DNA of 38,817 bases from Owenia fusiformis (lineage: Eukaryota; Annelida; Polychaeta; Sabellida; Oweniidae). This document shows positions 30,301 through 38,817 of the stretch, piece after piece. The DNA lies in contig CAIIXF020000057.1 in assembly GCA_903813345.2 (NCBI GenBank), forward strand, positions 1 through 38,817, written 5' to 3'. Position 1 is the stretch's first letter. Every line of letters begins with the position of its first letter. A program made the translations under genes and the position numbers. Below the pieces are notes generated by a model that was not told where the DNA came from, ran no database searches, and saw only the letters and a program-made list of their open reading frames with translations.

Positions 30301-30455
30301 TCAATTCATCTTTCAAAACACATTTTCATATTTATTTATTTATTCTTCAAGTACATTCACACCCCTTGGGGTCAAGTACATGTACAAACAAAAAATATAA
30401 CAATTATAAAGGAAGGAAAAAAGAAGACATTTACATAACTACATAACTATTACTA

Positions 30456-30624
30456 TTATTGATGCTGATGCATTGGTGCACTAGAGATATAGCTATTGGT
30501 ACTGGATGTAAATATATATTTTGCTACATTTATACAGTTTTGATCTTTACCAGACATCAAATAAATAAATGGATTTTCTTGCACTGGCATTTTCATTTTA
30601 GACAACATTATACTTCTTTGTTTA
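30456..30624 (-). pseudogene. LINE 5 ORF2, extreme C-terminus
   Basis: On the minus strand it reads 'QRSIMLSKMKMPVQENPF' and then 'YLMSGKDQNCINVAKYIF' to a TAA at 30456-30458. A pattern of 'R-x-x-L/M ... F-x-x-L/I-M-S ... A-K-Y/F-I' is usual for the residues after the terminal Cys/His motif in these LINEs, as in the LINE 3 C-terminus. It follows on from the 34355-34647 piece in frame. Confidence 0.6.
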
Positions 30625-30625
30625 T

Positions 30626-30720
30626 TAGACTCCAGATGTCAATCTGGAGTCTATTGTTTTTGCCAGTATTCTTCTTCTTCTTCTTCTTATTAGACTCCAG
30701 ATGAAATCTGGAGTCTATTG
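30626..30720 (+). repeat. Duplicated left terminus with hairpins
   Basis: Two copies, 65 bp apart, of ttagactccagat...atctggagtctattgtttttgcc are separated by a (ttc)n run (30670-30687). Each forms an 11-bp stem with a 3-4 base loop. Confidence 0.8.
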
Positions 30721-30999
30721 TTTTTGCCTCTATTCTTATTATTCTTTTTCTTATTTTACTGCCCACGTTTTCTCAACAACTATAAGGTATCCAGTAAAGA
30801 CCATTATACAGTTCATCTAGGTTCAGTATCTAGTTGGTGGGAAATTGGGTCAAATTTTTATCTAGGTCAAAGGTCAGGAACTGGGTCAAATCCAGTACTT
30901 TGTCACTTTTTTCGATTTTCTCAGTCGTCCTTCAATATTTTCGATCCGGTTTTTTTTCATTGTGTTCTTCATAAAAAAGTAGGATAGCGTATGTCGATT

Positions 31000-32170
31000 T
31001 AGTTTTTTGATATCTCGAACCGATTTCGAGATATCAGTGTCCGAAAACGAGGTCCGAAAAAAAGTTCTCCGAATTCAATGTCCAGGGTATTAGCCTTATA
31101 AGAAATTTTCTCAGGATTCCGAATCTGAAAACCGAATTATAATCCGACTTCCGGTTCAAGTGTTATGACGTTTTGAAAGTTCGACAAAAATCAATCTGAT
31201 GGTACCCTTATAGAAAGTCAAGAAAAGTGAAAAAATTGAAAAAATACCAGTCCAGTCCATTTCCAGGTTCAAGTGAATGTCCAGTCCAGGTCCAAGTCCA
31301 GTGTTGGTCCAGGTCCAAGTCAAGTCTAGGTCTAAATAAAGTCCAGGGCCTAGGTCAAAATCTAGGTCAAATTCAAAGTTTTTCCTTATTTTGTGATTCT
31401 GACACTACACTTTAATCATATTCTTCGAAATTTTGTATACATGTAGCCAAGAATGTGTTAATAGTGTCAGCCTTTTGCCGTCAGAAAGTATTTTGACCCA
31501 CTTTTGAGATATGGTGTCCGAAAAGTAGGTCAAAATAAAAAGTTCTCCAACTTCAACGTATGAGTTATGAATTAAGGATAACATTTTCTCAGGAATCCGA
31601 TTCTGCAAACCAAATTTCGATCCGACTTCCGGTTCGGAAGTTATGGCGTTTTGAAAGCTCAAAATCGCTAAATTTGGTGCCCCATGTTAAGTCAATGGAA
31701 AAAAGATTTTTTTGAAGTGTACAATACAAGATATTGACTGAATACAGCTTAATATAATGAAAGCTTTTAAAAGAATAAGACCTCAAAGCCACTTAGAACC
31801 AAAATTTGGTCAGCAAAATGCCTAGGTCAAAATCTAGGTCAAATTCATAGCTTTTCTTTATTTTTGCGATTTTGACACTATATTTTCATGATTTGCTTCA
31901 AAATTTTGTATACAGGTAGGAAAGCTTGTGCTAATAGTGTTAGCTTTTTGCCGTCATGAAGTATTTCAACACACTTTTGAGATATGGTGTCCGAAATGTA
32001 GGTCAAAATAAAAAGTTCTCCAAATTGGACGTATCGAGTTATAAATTAAGGGTAGAATTTCCCCAGGAATCTGAATCTGCAAACCAAATTTCGATCCGAT
32101 TTCCGGTTGGAAAGTTGTGTCATTTTGAAATTTCGGGAAAAATTGATCTGATGGTATCCTGATAGAGAGT
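31000..32170. repeat. Internal ~473-bp subrepeats, unit 1
   Basis: 'ttttgccgtca.gaagtattt', 'cttttgagatatggtgtccg', 'tccgacttccggttcgg' and 'gttatg.cgttttgaaa' recur in the same order in successive blocks. The earliest block (31000-31200) is a more diverged member. Short open frames here differ between blocks and are not genes. Confidence 0.75.
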
Positions 32171-32196
32171 CAAGAGTGGCGAAGAAAATATTGAAA

Positions 32197-32505
32197 AATG
32201 CACCCGTCCTTCCCTCCTATTCTGTCTGTTCCTATCCTTCCTATCTACCCTTCCTTCCTATCCCATCCTTCCTTCCTCCCTATTCTATCCTATCGTATCC
32301 TTCTTTCCTATTCTATCCTATCGTTCCTTCCTATTCTTTCCTATCCCTTCTACCTATCCTTCCTTCTCATCATTTCCTTCCTATCCTTCATAACCTATCC
32401 TATCCTTCTTTCTTATTCTATCCTATCCTATCCTTCTTTCCTATTCTATCCTATTTTTCCTTCCTATTCTATCCTATTCTTCCTTCCTATTCAATCCGCC
32501 CATCA
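32197..32505 (+). repeat. Pyrimidine-rich minisatellite, unit 1
   Basis: About 300 bases are almost purely C/T plus A in 'tattctatcctatccttcct'-type repeats. They read as Ser/Pro/Tyr/Leu-rich in two plus frames only because of the composition. Strand asymmetry is extreme. Confidence 0.9.
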
Positions 32506-32590
32506 ATCTTTTTCTGGATGACCCAGCTTATTTTTGATGACTCAGCTTATTCTGGATGACTGGGCTTAAAAAAGTCTAGATCTGGAGTCT

Positions 32591-32622
32591 GAAATTGAAC
32601 TCGTTCAATTTCCAAAGTCTAG
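32591..32622 (+). repeat. Internal Helitron-like 3' terminus
   Basis: Stem gaaattgaac / gttcaatttc with a 2-base loop, then caaagt and CTAG followed by TTA. Equivalent to the outer terminus at 34322-34354. Confidence 0.6.
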
Positions 32623-34075
32623 TTATTTTTCTTTAAGAGTTTTTTCAATAACTATAAGGTATCCAGTAAAGACCATTATACAGTTCATTTAGGTTCAGTA
32701 TCTAGTTGGTGGGAAATTGGGTCAAATTTTTATCTAGGTCAAAGGTCAAGAACTAGGTCAAATCCAGTACTTTGTCACTTTTTTCGATTTTCTCGGTCGT
32801 CCTTCAATATTTTTGATCCGGGTTTTTTTCATTGTGTTCCTCATAAAAAAGTAGAAAATCTAGGGTCGATTTAGTTTTTTGGTATCTCAAACCGATTTCG
32901 AGATATCAGTGTTCGAAAACGAGGTCCAAAAAAAAGTTCTTCGAATCCAATGTCCAGGATATCAGTTTTATAGGAAATTTTCTCAGGATTCCGAATCTGA
33001 AAACAAAATTTCGATCTGACTTCCGGTGCAGAAGTTATGGCGTTTTGAAAATTCAAAAATCGCTAAATTTGGTGCCCCATGTTAATTCAATGGGAAAAAA
33101 TATTTTTTTGAAGTGTAAAGTACGAGATATAGACTAAGCACAGCTAAACATAATGGAAGCCCATAAAAGAAAGGGACCTCAAAACCTTCTTTTCATAAAA
33201 ATTTGGACACCAAAATGCCTAGGTCAAAATCTAGGTCAAATTCAAAGTTTTCCCTTATTTTTGCGATTCTGACACTACAGATTAATTATATTCTTCGAAA
33301 TTTTGTATACATGTAGCCAAGAGTGTGCTAATAGTGTTAGCCTTTTGCCGTCAGAAAGTATTTTGACCCACTTTTGAGATATGGTGTCCGAAAAGTAGGT
33401 CAAAATAAAAAATTCTCCAAATTTAACGTTTGAGTTATGAATTAAGTATAGAATTTTCTCAGGAATCCGAATCTGCAAATCAAATTTCGATCCGACTTCC
33501 GGTTCGGAAGTTATGACATTTTGAAAGCTCAAAAATCGCTAAATTTGGTGCCCCATGTTATGTCAATGGGAAAAAGGATTTTTTTGAAGTGTAAAATACG
33601 AGATATAGACTAAGTACAGCTTAAAATAATGAAAGCCTATGCAAGAAGGGGACCTCGAAGGCTACCTAACTTCAAAATTTGGACACCAAAATCCCTAGGT
33701 CAAAATCTAGGTCAAATTCATAGTTTTTCCTTATTTTTGCGATTCTGACACTATATTTATAAGATTTGCTTCAAAATTTTGTATACAGGTAGGAAAGAGT
33801 GTGCTTATAGTGTTAGGCTTTTGCCGTCAGAAAGTATTTCGACCCACTCTTGAGATATGGTGTCCGAAAAGTAGGTCAAAATAAAAAGTTCTCAAAATTT
33901 AACATATGAGTTATGAATTAAAGGCAGAATTTTCTCAGGAATCCGACTCTGCAAACCAAATTTCGATCAGACTTCCGGTTCGAAAGTTATGGCGTTTTGA
34001 AATTTCGAGAAAAATCGATCTGATGGTATTCTGATAGAAAGTCAAGAGTAGAGAAGAAAATATTGAAAAATGCAT

Positions 34076-34258
34076 CCATCCTTCCTTTGCGATCCTATCG
34101 TATCCTTCTTATCTACCTTTCCTTCGTATCCTCTCCTTCCTATCCTTCCTATTCTATTCCTTCTTCCTATTCTATTCTATCATTCTTTCTTATTCTATCC
34201 TATCGTCCCTTCCTATTCTAGCCTATCCTTCCTTCCTTTTTCATCCATCCATCCATCT
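34076..34258 (+). repeat. Pyrimidine-rich minisatellite, unit 2
   Basis: Same family as 32197-32505 but about 120 bases shorter, so the array length changed after the units duplicated. Confidence 0.88.
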
Positions 34259-34321
34259 TTTTCTGGATGACTCAGCTTATTTTGGATGACTCGGCTAAAA
34301 AAAAGTCTAGATCTGGAGTCT

Positions 34322-34354
34322 GAAATTGAACTTCGTTCAATTTCCCAAGTCTAG
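34322..34354 (+). repeat. Outer Helitron-like 3' terminus
   Basis: Perfect 10-bp stem with a 3-base loop (ttc), spacer ccaagt, then CTAG. The next bases, ttatatttcg, are LINE 5 sequence. Confidence 0.65.
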
Positions 34355-34647
34355 TTATATTTCGTACAGTGAAGGAGATAGTGTTCTTCATTTTCTATAA
34401 TATTGCATGTTTCGCATTTTCTCTCCTCCAGAGGTGTCGGCTTTGGTCTTGTGTAGCGACCGAGTTCAATTTGGAGATTATGTGCACTTATTCTAAGTTT
34501 AGTAAACTCTCTACGTAGGTCAAAACGTTTTATATAATCTAAATATTTTTCATAAGCAAAGTTACTTTTGAATGTGTTATAAGTTCTTAATTTGTTACTT
34601 TCCTTTTTGTGTATCATTAGAGATTTTATTCTTCCAGAATTTAATAT
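34355..34647 (-). pseudogene. LINE 5 ORF2, C-terminal Cys/His region
   Basis: Minus-strand residues include 'NKLRTYNTFK', 'YLDYIKRFDLRREFTKLR', 'SAHNLQIELGRYTR' and a C-x2-C...H...C cluster ('RKCETCNI' ... 'EEHYLLHC'). This is the C-terminal zinc motif of a LINE ORF2. The frame ends artificially at the TAG contributed by the Helitron-like terminus (34351-34353) and continues at 30624. The apparent methionine is internal, and the frame is open to a stop at 34648-34650. Confidence 0.8.
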
Positions 34648-34659
34648 CTATGATCTATG

Positions 34660-35655
34660 ATATACGTATAACCTATGTAAAGAATTATTTTCAAATTAAT
34701 TGCTAGGTTAATTCTATAAGCAATTCTGAGGTATATTTGAACTTTAATTCGATAGCATATGTAATTCGGACAAAAGTTCAAAAAAATTCAAGAAGAGATT
34801 AAATCAATCAAAATAAATCTTAGAATTCAACCAAGTCGACAATACTTGGTTCAGTTCTTTCATGTTCAATCATACCACGGTCATAGATTAACATATAAAT
34901 GAACGTTAGAAAACATACCATTTTTGTAGAAAATGAAAGAAAATCCCGTTATAACACGTATCGAGTAATTGCCAAGTTTACGTCTTAAGTTTAATGTGGT
35001 AAACAGCATTTTTCATAAGTCACACATATAAGTTAAGAGAAGCCAAGATCATTTTAAAAATGAAACATTTGAATAGATATATGTTTAACATTGAAATACT
35101 TTTAGAAAGTAAGCTTATACTAGTAGATTTGCTGGAACTAGTTGTTTGGAATTCATCAACTTTTCTCCACAGGATCATTTCGTAGTACAAATGCAGGTCA
35201 TTCAAAGGAAATATAGGTTTCAACATCCCCGTGTATGAATATTGATCTTTTTCAGACAGTAAAGGTAAGTTTAAAACAGAAATACTTCTGACGAATCCAA
35301 ATTACATTTTAAACTTAGAATTGTGATCTACGATCTTATGGGTATGTCACAAATTTGTTTAGATACATTCACTCATCAGGCCGTTAAACATATAATTAAC
35401 TTTACAAGGGTAACTATAGGTAACTTCGATTTTATTATGTTCAAGTTCAAGCTCTGTAGTCTCGAGAGTCAAACGATTATCATAGTTTATTTGGCCTGCT
35501 TTTAGAATTGGGAAAACAAAGGCAAGGTATATGTTTTATGAACATTCCGATTTGATAGCAAACTTTATTTTTGAGTGTGTTAAATCAAATAAAGCTTATT
35601 GCGTCGGGACCTGTACGTTCGCCCAATATTAAAGGCAAATTAAATGTGCCGTCAA
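34660..35655. other. Unassigned sequence
   Basis: AT-rich, with no recognised gene, repeat unit or RNA. Confidence 0.4.
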
Positions 35656-35663
35656 TTAAAGAA

Positions 35664-35950
35664 ACACTCTACTATATTGAACACCTGTGTATAGTGAACA
35701 CCAATTCCCAGCCAGTGATTTCAGTAAAGTAAAACTCTAATAATGAACATCTCTTTAGTGAAGATCTATGTCCAGCGAACATATGATTCTACTCTATTAA
35801 ACACCTGTGTGTAAGCGAACACGAATTCCCAGCCAGTAATTTCAGCAACTTTTAGAGGGGATTGTATCTATAGTAAAATCTGTCTAATCCGAGGGACCAG
35901 CTAAAAATGTTCGGATTAGGAGGTGTTCACATTTCGAGGTTTTGATTTGC
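35664..35950. repeat. pogo/Tigger-like repeat with internal duplication
   Basis: 'acacctgtgt' and 'aattcccagccagt.atttcag' occur twice, 120 bp apart (35681 and 35801). Next comes 'tctgtctaatccgaggga' (about 35880) with a 'ttcggattaggaggtgttc' partner (about 35909), a style seen in pogo/Tigger-type termini. It shares acatctctttagtgaa with the repeat near 10028. No transposase. Confidence 0.45.
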
Positions 35951-35959
35951 AAGATTTGG

Positions 35960-36500
35960 GATTTTGAAGAAATAGGAACAAATTCTCAATTAATATTCAT
36001 AGTTCTTTTGACTACATAGGTTTATACCATTACAGTGACATGAAAACCCGATTCAGGGGTCTTATCACAAGCTAGAACATTTTAAAATTGCATATCATTA
36101 AGTTGTCATGCTTTATAAATTACAAGGGACAAGAGCGGATAAGTTGGGACAAAACGGACAAAGGGACAAAGTCCCATTTGTGTTCGGCTAACTTTAGTGT
36201 TATAAAAAAGTTTGCAGATATTACAATTTATAAATATTATGTTTAGTGCGTGGATATACAAATAGAAAGCGTTAACATCCCAGTCATATTTCCTACTGCG
36301 ACCGTGCAGTTTATCAATTCTGCGGTCAGTATTCTTTCTACGCTCACCGTAGAATTTCTGCAGTCTGATACTTTTGCAGTCACATTTCTTACGGATTGAA
36401 TTTCTATTGATAAAGGTTTATGTTTAATTCTACTTTAATTTAAATCAGTACTATTTATTAATAATATTTATAGCGCTAGGATATAATATCAAATAAAATT
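35960..36500. other. Unassigned sequence with GGACAAA-rich patch
   Basis: A short patch at about 36125-36172 repeats 'gggacaa' variants. The segment 36290-36400 has several 'tctgcggtca'/'ttctgcagtc' phrases and may be a distant relative of the following duplication. No gene recognised. Confidence 0.4.
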
Positions 36501-36506
36501 TGTTAA

Positions 36507-37235
36507 GTGATACATTGCCCAATAGTAACTCAATCGTTTGTAATATAGGTTGCTTTAATATCCGTGACCTAACATCAAACGTATATACCTATTGCTTTTT
36601 CTCACAGCAAAAATATGACAGCAAACCTGGCCTGAAAAACTGTTTCCAAAGGTACATAACTCATTAAACACTACGACAGACGCAAGTCAACGTAACCCCG
36701 ATGTGCGTCCACCAGGGGACCGTTCTGCTGTCTGGCAACGGCCTGTTCATTTCTATGGGGCCGGAAGAAATGAACAAATATTATAAATCCGAGTTATGAT
36801 TTCAACGGCTTCCCTGCGGCATGTAAAAACTGGGTAAGCCTCACAAAGACCGCAAGGCGAGAGTAGTTTTCCTACGATCGCCGCAGAAATTCACTGATTT
36901 AATTGATGTACGGTCGACGTACGACGTACGACAAATGTGACTCGGGTGTAAGTGATACATTGACCGCTAGTAACTTAATCTTTTTGTAATATAGGTAGCT
37001 GTGGAATCAGTGACCTTGCATCAACCAGTATTCCTTCACAGCAAAGATATGACGTCCTGTTGATTTCTGAGAAGACCGTGGAAATGAAGAAATATTATTA
37101 CTGCGAGTTATAATTTCTACATATACCCCGCGGCCTTTAAAAACGGATACGCTGTACGGATATCACAAGGCGGCCGTAGTTTATCTTTAATTGATCTGCA
37201 GTCGACGTACGATCGCGTACGACAAATGTGAATGC
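36507..37235 (+). repeat. Two-copy tandem duplication ending in GTACG palindromes
   Basis: Copy 1 (36507-36945) and copy 2 (36952-37235) share 'gtgatacattg', 'tgtaatataggt', 'cacagcaaa.atatgac', 'aatattat' and the end block 'gtcgacgtacga...gtacgacaaatgtga'. Copy 2 is about 150 bp shorter through internal deletions. The end block is rich in overlapping palindromes of the tcgtacga/acgtacgt type. Confidence 0.75.
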
Positions 37236-37244
37236 GAAGTAATG

Positions 37245-38817
37245 CAGGAGATGTACCATATCTCAAAATGTTTTTCTATTGATGTCATAAACTCTTGACA
37301 ATATGATGTACATATTTGATCTTCAAATGACTTGATTTTTAAATGTTTTGATAAATACAATACGTGAACAAAGACTTACCGTGTCTCTAATACTGTGGAC
37401 ATTTATCATTATTGCTCTGTTTGATACATACTCATCTGGCATTTTAAATTCCCTTTCCAGCGTGCTTTATTTCATGAAAATCGAGCCATTATATTAACAT
37501 TTATTATATCAATGTTTTATGAATTCATTTCCATTGGCTGCATTTCCTACTATTATTAATTTGCCCCCCCCCCACCCTATCCCCTTTAAAAGTCATTTAT
37601 CTGTGGCTCAAGGTAGAAAGATAATGAAAAACTAAAATAACTATATCCTCAAGCCCGGTGATCGAAAAAATGAACATATTGGGGAGCAGCCAATTTCTGC
37701 AAGAAAATTAAACAAATCTGCAAAGTGTACGTATCATTTCACGAAAGGATTTATGAACAAGTCGCAAAATGAAAAGGTGCACGGTATGAAATCTGCGTGG
37801 TATGTTAATGTTTTTTCTAATGACTGATGTGTTTCTTTGGTATGAGATCCATTTAAGAAAGGCGCAACGCCACCAGCGTGTCAATATGTCTGTTATAAAT
37901 AAAGAAATAGACCTGTAATAAATGTACATAGATGAGGTTATCATCACAAAAACAATGTCTGTTCAGTTTTTTTAAATAATGAGTTATAACATTTCATTAT
38001 TTAAATAACTTAGTGATAGGAGCGGAAGTAAGCTACTAGAAATAGACGGGACGCGGTGCACATTTCGAGCACATCATTTGAATGGCCAGCGAATGGGCAC
38101 TTGCTATAGTCACGGGGTACCATCGAATAATTTTGGCAACGTACCGGAGAACGACATTTTACTAAGAAATGGCAATAATTTAGCACAATATATTTTTTAA
38201 CTAGAGTTCTACTTTGATTTTGACAAAAGTAAGTATTCCATGCAATGGCTATTTCATTCATGAGTTTGTAGGAATTCTGTTGGAACCCAGTTCTGATCAA
38301 GTACGAAGTTATTGAAATCGGCGCAGTCGGACTTTACTCCGAAAGGTGGTTTTTCGATTATAACTTTTTACAACATTTAAGTATAGACTTTTGAAAAAAG
38401 TACAGAATAGTCCTTATACTATTGAATAATTCTGTTATTTCTGATTCACACGACTCTGATTTGTTTAATTAAAAAAAAGTTTTAAAAATATTACTTAGGA
38501 ACGTAACCAGAGCTGGGAACGTAACCGGAGCAGATCAGTTGAATTATATAATTTTAAAAAATAAAATATATGATTTAAAGCATATATATTATTTACAAAC
38601 ACATATGAATGTTAAAATGAGCATTTATTACCCTTCACTTACAGGAAAATCAATGCATGGCAATTAGTATAAATTTGAAATCAATTAGAAATTAGTATAA
38701 CAGAGTGGGTTCTAATAGTTCGCTGAACAAATACAATGGGTAAAATCAAATGGAATTATTTGCTTACTACATTTAATCACTTCATTCTCCATACAATGAT
38801 TGTTCTATGTTTGATAG
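37245..38817. other. Unassigned sequence
   Basis: No gene recognised. Minor items: a run of twelve C (about 37564-37575), an 18-bp direct pair 'ggaacgtaacc.gagc' at about 38499 and 38517, and 'aattagtataa' twice (about 38662 and 38691). Confidence 0.4.

Larger units (their letters stand above)
30770..32622 (+). repeat. Helitron-like element, unit 1
   Basis: First copy of the ~1.87-kb body. Matching anchors: tataaggtatccagtaaaga at 30781 and 32653, and 'gtatacatgtagccaagag/a' at 31435 and 33305. It ends with a hairpin and CTAG at 32619-32622. Inside are two ~473-bp subrepeats (anchors at 31435 and 31908), many 'ctaggtcaaa' phrases and a pyrimidine-rich tract. Confidence 0.82.
30625..34354 (+). 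mobile_element. Helitron-like (rolling-circle) non-autonomous element with tandem termini
   Basis: A 3.73-kb element lies inside LINE 5. Its right end has a perfect 10-bp stem (gaaattgaac 34322-34331, gttcaatttc 34335-34344), 6 bases, then CTAG followed by T; a hairpin close to a terminal CTRR|T is the diagnostic Helitron 3' end. An equivalent end occurs internally at 32591-32622. The left end has a hairpin agactccagat...atctggagtct, present twice (30627 and 30691). The same atctggagtct recurs inverted relative to the left-end arm just before each 3' hairpin, giving subterminal inverted repeats as in Helentrons. The body is a ~1.87-kb duplication. No Rep/helicase coding is seen. The 5' end does not start with TC, so Helentron-like or an unrelated class remains possible. 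Confidence 0.55.
32623..34354 (+). repeat. Helitron-like element, unit 2
   Basis: Second copy of the body, starting directly after the internal CTAG. It lacks the left-terminal hairpin and the (ttc)n run. It has two ~475-bp subrepeats (anchors at 33305 and 33781) and a shorter pyrimidine tract. Confidence 0.82.
30329..34647 (-). mobile_element. LINE 5: 3' fragment of a LINE, split by a Helitron-like element
   Basis: The left piece (30329-30624) has a microsatellite 3' tail of tttatttatt type, a ~125-bp 3' UTR and the last ~55 codons. The right piece (34355-34647) has the preceding ~95 codons. The 30625-34354 element separates them. Joining the pieces keeps one reading frame from the zinc motif to a natural stop. 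The 5' end is lost near 34650. C-terminal motifs resemble LINE 3, so it belongs to the same broad clade but a different family. Confidence 0.72.

Noticed and set aside
30718-30987. Phe-rich 89-codon frame
   Set aside because: It lies within the Helitron-like element's T-rich left end and is not kept in unit 2.
32176-32559. Ser/Pro/Tyr-rich plus-strand protein of 107-127 residues
   Set aside because: It comes from the pyrimidine minisatellite, two frames are open at once, and the second unit has a different length.
38010-38300. 96-codon minus-strand frame with several Cys residues
   Set aside because: No domain pattern, no repeat family, and length expected by chance.

Overview
This window reads as repeat-rich DNA from an animal nuclear genome, most likely an aquatic invertebrate. 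The evidence is AT-rich sequence, no compact gene arrangement, several distinct non-LTR retrotransposon clades, a tRNA-derived promoter, a piggyBac-type MITE, a Helitron-like element and several satellites. I cannot name the phylum. I recognise no host protein-coding exon; every coding signal I can support belongs to a transposable element.

Layout. 0-1.6 kb: a 143-bp near-palindrome followed by a foldback-like element whose two ends are inverted arrays of 15-bp repeats. 3.0-4.5 kb: an inverted-repeat pair. 4.8-5.3 kb: a diverged internal duplication and a tRNA-derived SINE-like unit lying inside a longer palindrome. 6.03-9.17 kb: a 5'-truncated L1/Tx1-type LINE (minus strand) with a 14-bp target-site duplication (TSD). 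10.0-12.8 kb: a MITE with 32-bp terminal inverted repeats (TIRs) and a degraded mariner-like transposase fragment. 13.45-14.88 kb: a ~440-bp satellite. 16.81-17.29 kb: a piggyBac-type MITE with TTAA duplications. 17.4-19.5 kb: a G-rich minisatellite framed by repeats.

19.73-23.45 kb: a 5'-truncated jockey/CR1-type LINE with a 16-bp TSD, into which a second, unrelated LINE fragment (22.33-23.37 kb) has inserted in the same orientation. 23.5-23.86 kb: a 173-bp tandem duplication. 24.97-29.05 kb: a LINE with an uninterrupted 1219-codon endonuclease/reverse transcriptase ORF and the end of an upstream ORF1, abutting a ~237-bp satellite (29.05-30.3 kb). 30.33-34.65 kb: a LINE 3' fragment split by a 3.7-kb Helitron-like element with duplicated 5' and 3' termini, internal ~475-bp repeats and pyrimidine-rich minisatellites. 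34.65-38.8 kb: mostly unassigned, with pogo/Tigger-like repeats and a GTACG-rich tandem duplication.

How the parts relate. All five LINE copies point to the minus strand. Three insertion histories can be read directly: LINE into palindrome (6-9 kb), LINE into LINE (22.3 kb), and Helitron-like element into LINE (30.6/34.35 kb). The first two show duplicated target sequence at both edges. In the second and third the interrupted coding frame joins up again when the insert is removed. Two of the LINEs have poly(A) ends and three have short-microsatellite ends, indicating at least two classes of 3'-end recognition.
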